This document shows positions 43,241 through 50,155 of a DNA stretch of 50,155 nucleotides, one piece after another (within the stretch, counting starts at the first letter, position 1; every line of letters begins with the position of its first letter). The stretch spans positions 1-50,155 of the IMG/VR virus record IMGVR_UViG_3300025012_000131; one strand, given 5' to 3'. The notes below the pieces were generated by a model. It saw nothing but the letters and a program-made list of their open reading frames with translations, made no database searches and had not been told where the DNA came from. The DNA is from a virus. Both the position numbers and the translations under genes were made by a program.

Positions 43241-44002
43241 TTTTTCTCCTCCTTGTTCATTAATTTCTGATATTTCTGGGGTAATTATTATATCTTTAAC
43301 TTCATCAGTAGACGAAGATTGGATATCATGAGTATCTTTATTTCTCTCATCTATTAAATCTTGTGTGAATGCTTGTGCTAATTCAAAATCAATATCTGTA
43401 CTATCTAATTCAGATAATTCAATTACAGAAGCCATAGGATATGCTGATTGCACCCCTGTTCCTAAAACTGCAACACCAAAAAAGCAAATTCCTTTCATCC
43501 AAGTAACATCATTTTCATCATATGTTTCTGAAAATGTTAATTCATAACTTACATGCAGGTTTCCTTCATCGTACAACTTTTGAATTACAGAAATCGCATT
43601 AGAGTAGCGTTTCCAAAAAGTAACATTTGCTACAATACATTTTTTAGTTACTCCATCTATTTCAATATCCTCAATTGTACTTGTATTGAAAAACCCAATA
43701 GGATTAGTATCGAAATATACTTTTGTTTCTAATTTATTTGTTTCGGAATTATACTCTTGTACCTTCTTCATACCATGTCCAGATAGATTTAGAGACCCAT
43801 CGAAGTTTTTAATTACTTTACAAACGGCAGGTTGTTCAATAAGAGTTTTTAACTCATCTTCACTTAAATCAGTGCTTTTTATTCCTTTGCCATTTAAATT
43901 ACCTTCATCAAGAGGGCATACTAACACTTTTCCAAATAATTTTGTTCCATCTTCACTTTCAGATAATGCTATTATATTTGCATTAAAATTTACCTTATTC
44001 AT
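42431..44002 (-). CDS. Prohead protease fused to scaffold region
   Basis: 523 residues. Residues 1-200 form a prohead serine protease: SGHGM near residue 73 (probable catalytic His) and LHVSYELTF near 150 (probable catalytic Ser), FFNTSTIEDIEIDG and FFGVAVLGTGVQSAYP between and after. Residues about 255-523 are scaffold-like, with a long coiled coil (EAELSSKIEAITKLGEDL and following) at about 350-460. It lies directly before the decoration and capsid genes, as expected. An internal strong ribosome site and ATG at 43240 allow a separate scaffold product. AAAGGAGGTGAA precedes the start. Confidence 0.85.
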   Translation of the reverse strand: MNKVNFNANIIALSESEDGTKLFGKVLVCPLDEGNLNGKGIKSTDLSEDELKTLIEQPAVCKVIKNFDGSLNLSGHGMKKVQEYNSETNKLETKVYFDTNPIGFFNTSTIEDIEIDGVTKKCIVANVTFWKRYSNAISVIQKLYDEGNLHVSYELTFSETYDENDVTWMKGICFFGVAVLGTGVQSAYPMASVIELSELDSTDIDFELAQAFTQDLIDERNKDTHDIQSSSTDEVKDIIITPEISEINEQGGEKMDKTTNEVASLTDNDLYRKVRQAINAANPNDWFYISYLFPMEYRAVAHNWESTDTQFVEFKYSVNSDETVSITSQTNVEMQFVLVSEIETMVAEKDAKDTQITELTTIISEKEAELSSKIEAITKLGEDLTTKESEIAELIPFKEAIEKAEAEKVEAELAQKKEDLKVLAQKGNFLTQEDLDTPEIAEMIENLNTQGIKALIAEKVIAKFEISEAEKKASEELVTKESATKEVDVAEVTKDKTPKTNINTSTKDDITSPLSIMDKFLSK

Positions 44003-44047
44003 TTTTCACCTCCTTTAAATATGATAATATGTTAGTGATTGATTAAA

Positions 44048-44230
44048 TCAACCAAATTCAATATTGATACCATCTTTTTGCAATTCTTCAACGGTTATAA
44101 AATAAGCATTGTCTCCATCTAACACCCAGTTCAAGGTATGTATTTGAAGTTCTATCCATTTTTTATTCTTTTTGTTTGATTGAGTTTGTAACTCAAAAAT
44201 TCTGTCTTGAATTTCTTGTGTTGTTTTCAT
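44048..44230 (-). CDS. Small hypothetical protein
   Basis: 60 residues (MKTTQEIQDRIFELQTQSNK ... VEELQKDGINIEFG), helical, no family recognised. TAAGGTGGTTAAC precedes the start. It lies between portal and protease genes, where small accessory head proteins are frequent. Confidence 0.65.
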   Translation of the reverse strand: MKTTQEIQDRIFELQTQSNKKNKKWIELQIHTLNWVLDGDNAYFITVEELQKDGINIEFG

Positions 44231-44241
44231 TGTTAACCACC

Positions 44242-45954
44242 TTAAATGTCACTTAAATTACTATCTGAACGATTCTTGTCTGCAATTTTCTTGTCTTTGT
44301 TTTTATTCGGCTTATCTTTTTCGAATTTGTCTTTGTCGTCGGTTAAATCTTTTCCAGAAACAGTAAAGGCACTTAGGCGAGGACTGAAGATATTCTGCAT
44401 TCCATACATTGTTTCACCAGTTTCTGGATCTTTATATTCAAATTCATTTTCTTCTTGTCTGCGAAGAACTTCTGCCTCAAAATCATATCCTGCAATTTGA
44501 TAAACCGTCTTAAAACTAGCACCAAGCTTACTAAATAATGTGTCGATAAGAGAGAGTTTGATTTCCATTTCTAATAATTCTGAATTTGAAATAGATACAC
44601 TAGGCGTAAAAACTGTATCAATGCCATTATCTCTTAATAAAACTCGATAGAATTTGACAAGCACATCTTCAATTTGGGAACTTATTTTGTTAATCGTCTT
44701 CATAAGTTCTTTGATATTAATTTCAGATATTACATAAGAGGTTTTATTTTCTACAGATAAAAAACTTATGCCTAAAGCCATTAAAACTTTATTCTTATAA
44801 TAGTTTATAGTTTCAATAGGAATTTGATCTGTTTTGCTTTCAACATATTTCATGTCTTCTACAAAAGGCAGAGCAGTATATACTACCACTGGATTTTTCC
44901 ACGCCTTCATAAGTTCACTATGCGCTAACATCCATTTATCAGACGCAAAGGAATCTCCATCGTCTTTTATCATTTCTTTTCTCATTATTTGCACGATAAT
45001 CTTTTTCCCTTTGGCAGCAGCATTATTCTTATCAGTATTGCTTAATACGTCAAGCATTAACTGTGGACTCAAGGCCCGATATGTCGGTGTCAACCCATAT
45101 CTTCCATTTAAATTCCCTTGGCGTGATACCCCAGTATTCTCAGGATTCAACTTAGCATACTTCTCTTTATTAATATAAGCTTGATAAACCTCATCTGGAT
45201 AATTTGCTTTAATTTCATCTTCAATTGTTCCCATAAATAAAGATTTGCCTTTTCTATTTGTATATCCTGCCGCAACTAATCTTGATTTTAATTCACTCAT
45301 ATTAATTATAACAATCGGCTCTCCATCAATTTCATATGGTGAAATTTCAGCTACTCCTAAAGGAAAATAATCAACAACATATGTTCCATTATTGTTTCTT
45401 AAATACATAATGTAATTTCCTTCAATGTAAGTCATAGGAATTGATTTTCTCAATAAATTTTTAATATTTATTTGAGTATTAAAATTTTCAATTAATTCTT
45501 CTGCACGATGACGTTCTTTATTTTTATTCCTCTTTGCTTTAGGTAATTCTTGGAAATTAATTTTAATATCAGTATTAACATTACTTTCAATTGTTTCGTA
45601 TACTTTACCAATTAAATCATCTTTATTTATGTAAAATTTTGCAAGTTGATTAATTCTAAGTATTTTTTCAAGATTGTCTTGAGGATTTAATGCTAAATAA
45701 TCTAAATCTTTTTGAGAAAGAATTTGATTTCCTGAATCTAAGGTTGAGAGGAGACGAGAATAGATATGATCTTTATTTTGGAAATCATATGTTGCTTTTT
45801 CTATTAGGGATGAGAGGGTTGAGGATGATTGAGACATTGAAGATGATGTTGTGATTATTGTTGTGTTGGGGTCAGGTTGGGATAGAATTACTTCTATATC
45901 ATCTGTTGGGGATATTTGAGGGGGTTGAGGGTAAGGAGTTGTTTTTTTTGTCAT
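44242..45954 (-). CDS. Portal protein
   Basis: About 570 residues. The N-terminal 45 residues are low-complexity (Pro, Thr, Ser). The core fits portal proteins of Gram-positive siphophages: GKVYETIESNVNTDIKINF, KSIPMTYIEGNYIMYLRN (wing), LTPTYRALSPQLMLDVLSNTDK, then IMRKEMI and ALGISFLSVENKTSYVISEIN, and a long C-terminal helical part. Portals form the dodecameric DNA gate and bind terminase. The tail end is Lys/Asp-rich. GTG 45969 overlaps the GAGGTG site; ATG 45954 is the next in-frame start. It sits directly after the large terminase, as expected. Confidence 0.85.
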   Translation of the reverse strand: MTKKTTPYPQPPQISPTDDIEVILSQPDPNTTIITTSSSMSQSSSTLSSLIEKATYDFQNKDHIYSRLLSTLDSGNQILSQKDLDYLALNPQDNLEKILRINQLAKFYINKDDLIGKVYETIESNVNTDIKINFQELPKAKRNKNKERHRAEELIENFNTQINIKNLLRKSIPMTYIEGNYIMYLRNNNGTYVVDYFPLGVAEISPYEIDGEPIVIINMSELKSRLVAAGYTNRKGKSLFMGTIEDEIKANYPDEVYQAYINKEKYAKLNPENTGVSRQGNLNGRYGLTPTYRALSPQLMLDVLSNTDKNNAAAKGKKIIVQIMRKEMIKDDGDSFASDKWMLAHSELMKAWKNPVVVYTALPFVEDMKYVESKTDQIPIETINYYKNKVLMALGISFLSVENKTSYVISEINIKELMKTINKISSQIEDVLVKFYRVLLRDNGIDTVFTPSVSISNSELLEMEIKLSLIDTLFSKLGASFKTVYQIAGYDFEAEVLRRQEENEFEYKDPETGETMYGMQNIFSPRLSAFTVSGKDLTDDKDKFEKDKPNKNKDKKIADKNRSDSNLSDI

Positions 45955-46002
45955 TGTTTTTGGTTTCACCTCGATTCTTATTTGTGATTTGGTTTGTGTT
46001 TG

Positions 46003-47855
46003 TTAAAATGATACTGAGGAGACACAAGAGAGGGTTGATATATCTTGTTGTACTACTCTTTTATTAGTAATATTTTCTCTTCTTAATTCGAATAATTTAT
46101 GAGCAACTAAAATCAATGTGTAAAACCTATCATCGTGCATAATTCTTTCTTTATCTGGAGGTAGAATGTATTTAGAAACATTACCTTGATCATCTTTGAT
46201 TCTATGAATAGCAGTTGTTTCGGTTTTTAATATATCAAGATTAATCAAAGAAATTTCTTCATCTATACTTAGGTTTCTATTACTAAATTCAATTTCTCCA
46301 TTTTTGTCTTCATTTGATAGAGTTATATATCCTTTTCCATTATATTCTTTAGGAAATTTTATTAAATCTAATTCCATTAGTTTTAATAATTCTTCGCACA
46401 TAATATTTCTGTATTTTTTAGGATTAATTAGCTCTAAAATACTACTTGCGTTTGGATATTTTATAACCTCTTCTTTATAAATTTCATGAATTTTGTCAAT
46501 GAATCCTTTATGCAAGATACCTTTATTATCATACCAGTCATCTAATAAATTATCTGCAAAAGCTGAAACGCCTCCTCCACCTGCTCCTGCATCAAACAAA
46601 ATTCCGACAATATTTTCATAATCTGGATTACCGATTCCATTATAATCAATAATCATTTGTTTTATATATTTTATTTGATCTGGACTTTTCATAGGAGTTT
46701 TTTTCTTCTTACCAACATCTATTAAATTAACGCAATTTACTATTTCTCCATAATATCCAATGTTTTCGTCAAAACACAATTTCATTACTGTAGCAATACT
46801 ATTATCAAATGATCTGGCAGTATCAATTCCAATAATATATTTATCTTTGTTTGTTGTATTACCCAACTCAGGAAGAAGGAAATTGGAGTTTCTAATTATT
46901 TGACTTCTCTTAATCATTTGCTCATCACCACCATCTTTTGATGGTTGATTAAAATACTCTCTGAGGGCTTTTTCGCGATTAACTGCTAATTCATCATCGA
47001 CTTGCGACTTCTTAAGTAGTGGTGGATGTGGTTTACCACTCATTAATGGATTAAGAGGAATTTCACAAGGCATAGAAACAGTAAAATAGTCTTTAGCTCC
47101 CATAAACATTTTCATTGAATAATCTTTAAACTTTTGATGGAATAAACATTCAGTATCATTTGCAGATGAAGCGAACAATAATTGAGTTGGACAATTCTTT
47201 TTCTGAGTATCCATAGTAAAATCTTCATCTATAGATGTAGCAAAATCTGTATCCTGAGTAGCAAATGCTATTGCAGATGTCAATAATTCTGAATCTGAGA
47301 ATGCACTTTCATCAAATTTATTCAGAATAGCACAAAAGTCGCTCTTTTACTTCTATTATTATCTGGTTTACTGTTTAGGGTATATATTGCACTATCATTA
47401 TAACTAGATACTGTAAAAGATACTGGATTATGAGAAAACCCTGTTTGACAAGCAGGACTTTTTACAGTTTCATTCGCAAAAATATCTTTCAACGATTTAA
47501 TACTTGCTATTCTTTGTAATGCAATATTTTCTATCTTCCTGAACGCCTCTTGCGATTGGCTTCCCGTCGATCCGATAATATATATTTGTTGATTTTCAAA
47601 TAATAAAAACTTTAATATAATTATTATTCCTGCTAAAAAACTTTTACCAAAGTTTCGACTACACATCCAAGAAGAATATTGTACAGTCCATGTCATTTGT
47701 AACATGTATTTTTGTGCATCTAGCAGTTTTATTCCCAAAATTTGTTCACAAGCAATTACCGGATTTCGTCTCCAAAACTGAATGATTTCTGCATTCTTAT
47801 CATATATTTCTATTTTTCTACTTGATAATAATTCTTTTGAGCGTTTTTGTGCCAT
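46003..47855 (-). CDS. terL: Terminase large subunit, frame interrupted at Walker B
   Basis: The ATPase/nuclease of DNA packaging in two frames. Upstream part, 177 residues: Walker A variant CSRNFGKS at residues 65-72, IIIILKFLLFENQQIYIIGSTGSQS, then NNRSKRATFVLF and a TGA stop (47322-47324). Downstream part: DESAFSDSELLTSAIAFATQ, FASSAND (coupling motif), then nuclease motifs GIDTARSFDNS, ILFDAGAGGGG, MHDDRF. If 11 nt (47314-47324 on the plus strand) are omitted, the two join as FVLFDESAF, a perfect hydrophobic-DE Walker B. A simple -1 slip on TTTT before the stop would join them as FCAILNKFDE, which breaks the hydrophobic strand. All other key motifs are intact, so the gene appears to be selected for function. 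Confidence 0.85.
47314..47324 (-). other. 11-nt interruption of terL with stop codon
   Basis: mRNA order: CTA TTC, then TGAATAAATTT, then GAT GAA. TTC (47325-47327) is followed at once by TGA. TTT (47314-47316) directly precedes GAT. One tRNA-Phe with GAA anticodon reads both TTC and TTT. That geometry is the one needed for a short ribosomal hop, although Phe codons are common enough for this to be chance. Confidence 0.6.
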
Positions 47856-47885
47856 TCTAAATCACCCTCTTTCCACACGTATATT

Positions 47886-49046
47886 TTACAATTGTTCGTT
47901 TTTATTTCTTAATTCTATATTTTCCACACTCAATAATCTTATTTTTTCGTTTAAATCCAATTCTTTTTGCTGTAAATCCTGTATTAATTCTCTTTGCAAC
48001 TTTAACATATGATCTAAGTCATTATCATCAAATTTTAAAATATCAAGTGTACTTTGATTGCTAATGTCTGCTGCCTGTTTCATTCCATATGCTTTTGACA
48101 TGTCGTAATAATCTTGTTCTGCTTTATCAAACTTCAACTCTCTTAAATCTTTCATCATATTACCTAATGTACTTTTTCCTGTTTTTTTATCTCCTCGATT
48201 TTTTACAGAAATAGAGTTTTCTTTAGCAATTTTATCTGTACTTCCAACTATTTGACTTTTTGTGGAAGACAGAGATTTTATTTCTCCTTGATTTGAAATT
48301 AATGTTTTGGTATCATTACTTAAAGTAGCAATTACCAAATCTATTTTTCTTATTTGGTTATTATTATTAACTAATTGTAATATTTGTGATAACTTAAATG
48401 CATCATCTAATAAATCTTCATCAAGATAAGTAATTAACTCATTGTATAAAAACTTCTGGTCAAAATTAGAATATCCAGCAAACGGGTCATATCCAATAAG
48501 TCTAATTACATCATCTTTAACTTGCAAATCTTTCTCTGTAAGTTGAATATTATAATCTAAATCCTTTACCTCTAATTCAAGAGCGTTAGTTATAAGGTCT
48601 TTTCCAGTTTCTTTATCAAATAAAAATTTAGGATCAAAACCAGCTAAAGTATTATTAAAATTACCTAATGAATTTAATTTTGTCATATAAATTTTTAATG
48701 GATGTGCTGTTGGTTTATTCGTGCATTGTTTCATTGCCCCATCAAAATCACCTTCATTAAATGGAATATCAAATTTCATACAAGTTATAAGAATTGATTT
48801 TTTAATGTCTTTTAAAATACCATAATAGGTTGAATAGGTGTTGATAATACATTCCTTGCAAAAAACCATTCTTGAATCATTAGGATGATCAATATTTACT
48901 CCTACATATAAAGGAGAAAGGCTCCTATAGAAATTTGAACGTGCTTTTGGGCCGCCAGTACACATAGGGCATATGATTGTATTATTTTCAATTTTAACTT
49001 GTGGCACAATTGAATTATTTGCCACTGATTTCTTTTCTCTTGCCAC
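47886..49046 (-). CDS. Zinc-motif protein in small-terminase position
   Basis: 386 residues. Residues about 20-60 have CPMCTGGPKARSNFYRSLSPLY ... MVFCKECIINTYSTYYG, a CxxC...CxxC zinc finger. A helical charged centre follows, and the last 60 residues are a coiled coil (LDHMLKLQRELIQDLQQKELDL). Zinc-finger proteins with SNFYxS...CKxC directly upstream of terL are annotated as small terminase subunits in some Gram-positive phages, so a DNA-recognition role is plausible, but length is greater than usual. The position, 30 nt before terL, is the main argument. GGAAGTGAAA precedes the start. Confidence 0.5.
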   Translation of the reverse strand: MAREKKSVANNSIVPQVKIENNTIICPMCTGGPKARSNFYRSLSPLYVGVNIDHPNDSRMVFCKECIINTYSTYYGILKDIKKSILITCMKFDIPFNEGDFDGAMKQCTNKPTAHPLKIYMTKLNSLGNFNNTLAGFDPKFLFDKETGKDLITNALELEVKDLDYNIQLTEKDLQVKDDVIRLIGYDPFAGYSNFDQKFLYNELITYLDEDLLDDAFKLSQILQLVNNNNQIRKIDLVIATLSNDTKTLISNQGEIKSLSSTKSQIVGSTDKIAKENSISVKNRGDKKTGKSTLGNMMKDLRELKFDKAEQDYYDMSKAYGMKQAADISNQSTLDILKFDDNDLDHMLKLQRELIQDLQQKELDLNEKIRLLSVENIELRNKNEQL

Positions 49047-49066
49047 TAAGTTTCACTTCCTTATAT

Positions 49067-50017
49067 TCAAACAATATTTTTCCAAGATTTATTTATTTTA
49101 ATATTATATATTGCCCCTTCGCTTACGCTAAACATTTTTGCAATATATAACGTAGGGAATCCTTTATTTAATAATTCTTTAATTTTATAAACATTGTCAA
49201 TCTTTAAGCGTTTATGTTTCTTTTTTGTTATTATATTTTGTTGTGTGTTAATCGAAAGAAAATCATCAAATTCACCATTATTATATCTGCTTGTAAACTC
49301 TTCAAATTGAATTAAGTCATTATTAAATTTACCATATAGTCTATGATAAAGATCGTGAATTCTTTTTGATAAAGGAATCCCAAGTCCATATTTATAATGT
49401 AAACAGATAAATTCCTTATTTATTTGTATTAATTCTTGTTCTGTATAATTAATTATATTTTCATATATGGGCAAATTAACATTCAAAAAAGTCTCTTTAA
49501 CAATATTACTAAAATTTTCATTGACATGATGTATCACTAAATCTTTATTATTTAATTTAGTTAATGCACATTTGTAATTATAACTTTCAAAACTATCTAT
49601 TTTCCATTGATTTATTATTCCTCTAAAATACAAATACCAAGAAGTTGATCTTCCTTTTAATTTCATTTTCTTATTAGATTGTGATTGTTTTTTGATTTTA
49701 TGCATCATGTCTTCGCTTCTTTTTATTTTCAATCTTTGTGCTTTAGCAATTATTGCTTTCCAAGATTTATTTTTTATATATTCCATAATATTTTCTTTAT
49801 CCATATCTGGATAATTCTTTAACAGAAAATCAACTTCATCTTTTGTCCATTGCTCATTATCCTTTATTTTTCTATTATTTTTTTTAGTACATTCCTTACA
49901 TTCGCGTCTAAGATAATCACCACTTTTATAAAAAAATTCTAAAGTATGATATAATTCTTTGCCACATTGCCTACATATTACAATTTTAACTTCTTGTTCT
50001 TGATTTTCTACTAACAT
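49067..50017 (-). CDS. HNH homing endonuclease with zinc and helix-turn-helix modules
   Basis: About 316 residues from ATG 50017; an in-frame ATG at 50029 is also possible, and the frame is open to 50116. N-terminal CRQCGKEL ... CKECTKK is a zinc ribbon. A SANT/Myb-like segment follows (QWTKDEVDFLLKNYPDMDKEN, SWKAIIAKAQRL). The HNH-like core is CALTKLNNKDLVIHHVNENFSNI, then IPLSKRIHDLYHRLYGK. The end has a helix-turn-helix (LNKGFPTLYIAKMFSVSEG). This order is known for free-standing phage homing endonucleases. It stands at the head of the packaging operon. Confidence 0.8.
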   Translation of the reverse strand: MLVENQEQEVKIVICRQCGKELYHTLEFFYKSGDYLRRECKECTKKNNRKIKDNEQWTKDEVDFLLKNYPDMDKENIMEYIKNKSWKAIIAKAQRLKIKRSEDMMHKIKKQSQSNKKMKLKGRSTSWYLYFRGIINQWKIDSFESYNYKCALTKLNNKDLVIHHVNENFSNIVKETFLNVNLPIYENIINYTEQELIQINKEFICLHYKYGLGIPLSKRIHDLYHRLYGKFNNDLIQFEEFTSRYNNGEFDDFLSINTQQNIITKKKHKRLKIDNVYKIKELLNKGFPTLYIAKMFSVSEGAIYNIKINKSWKNIV

Positions 50018-50155
50018 TCTTCTAATCATCCTTCTTTCTATGCGTAATATTATTTCTGTGCGATACAAAATAAATAGAGTAAGAAAGCCGCACAGAATGA
50101 GGTAGCTACTCCTCACAATTTACTTCCTTACTCATATGAACAAATTATGCTCACA
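50018..50155. other. Leader with overlapping inverted repeats upstream of HNH gene
   Basis: TTCTGTGCG (50054-50062) pairs with CGCACAGAA (50089-50097); GAGTAAG (50077-50083) pairs with CTTACTC (50127-50133). The second pair starts inside the loop of the first, so they form a pseudoknot or are mutually exclusive folds. No gene seen to the window edge. Confidence 0.45.

Noticed and set aside
47282-47330. Group I intron or intein in terL
   Set aside because: The interruption is only 11 nt, far too short for either; no intron core or splicing motifs nearby.
47322-47345. Programmed -1 frameshift in terL
   Set aside because: A TTTT slip joins the frames but yields FCAILNKFDE, which breaks the hydrophobic strand of Walker B; a full slippery heptamer is absent.
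1-50155. CRISPR array, tRNA genes, reverse transcriptase-based diversity element, insertion sequence
   Set aside because: Looked for regular repeat-spacer spacing, cloverleaf patterns, reverse transcriptase motifs and transposase frames; none seen by eye.

Overview
This window is the virion-structure half of a low-GC, tailed, long-tailed (siphovirus-type) phage or prophage of a Gram-positive (Firmicutes-like) host. The evidence is strong purine-rich ribosome sites (GGAGG), consensus sigma-A promoters, AT-rich codon use, a TTG/GTG/ATG start mix, U-tailed terminators, and a classic head-to-tail gene order. Nearly every gene is on the minus strand, so transcription runs from right (50 kb) to left (1). 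The one convincing plus-strand gene is an antirepressor at 18.6-19.5 kb. I cannot name a host species or phage from sequence alone.

Layout in transcription order. 50.0-34.9 kb, packaging and head: HNH homing endonuclease, zinc-motif protein in the small-terminase position, large terminase (interrupted), portal, prohead protease with a nested scaffold start, decoration-like protein, a second HNH homing endonuclease wedged before the major capsid protein, head-tail connectors including an Ig-like (BIG) protein, and the tail tube protein. 34.8-27.9 kb: small genes and two fibre-like proteins, each followed by a Vsr-like (EDxHD) homing endonuclease, one intact and one decayed. 26.2-16.5 kb, an accessory/lysogeny island: ORF6N antirepressor-like protein, DUF1064 nuclease-like protein, a zinc-finger/PD-(D/E)XK-type homing endonuclease abutting a tyrosine integrase, an unknown 404-residue protein, a structured non-coding stretch, a divergent antirepressor/Cro-like switch, and a PIN-domain toxin-antitoxin pair. 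16.2-13.7 kb: another repeat-rich endonuclease and the tail assembly chaperone pair. 13.6-10.3 kb: lipoprotein, a second Cro-like regulator, zinc protein, a second antirepressor, and a MazF/PemK-like toxin-antitoxin pair. 10.2-1 kb: a 1906-residue tape measure protein, distal tail protein, and the start of a very large tail-tip protein that carries an ILEI-like domain and runs off the left edge.

How it works together: the right half packages DNA, builds the capsid and joins head to tail. The left end and 14 kb region build the tail. The integrase, two Cro-like/antirepressor cassettes and two toxin-antitoxin loci point to a temperate lifestyle and are inserted into the tail module rather than lying beside it. 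Six homing-endonuclease loci of at least three families sit beside terminase, capsid, fibre, integrase and chaperone genes.

Most interesting observation: the large terminase reading frame is broken exactly inside the Walker B motif by 11 nt that begin with a stop codon. Removing the 11 nt restores a perfect hydrophobic-DE motif and everything downstream is intact. Phe codons that one tRNA could read flank the gap, so a short ribosomal hop is a testable explanation, with a real inactivating indel or an assembly error as alternatives.
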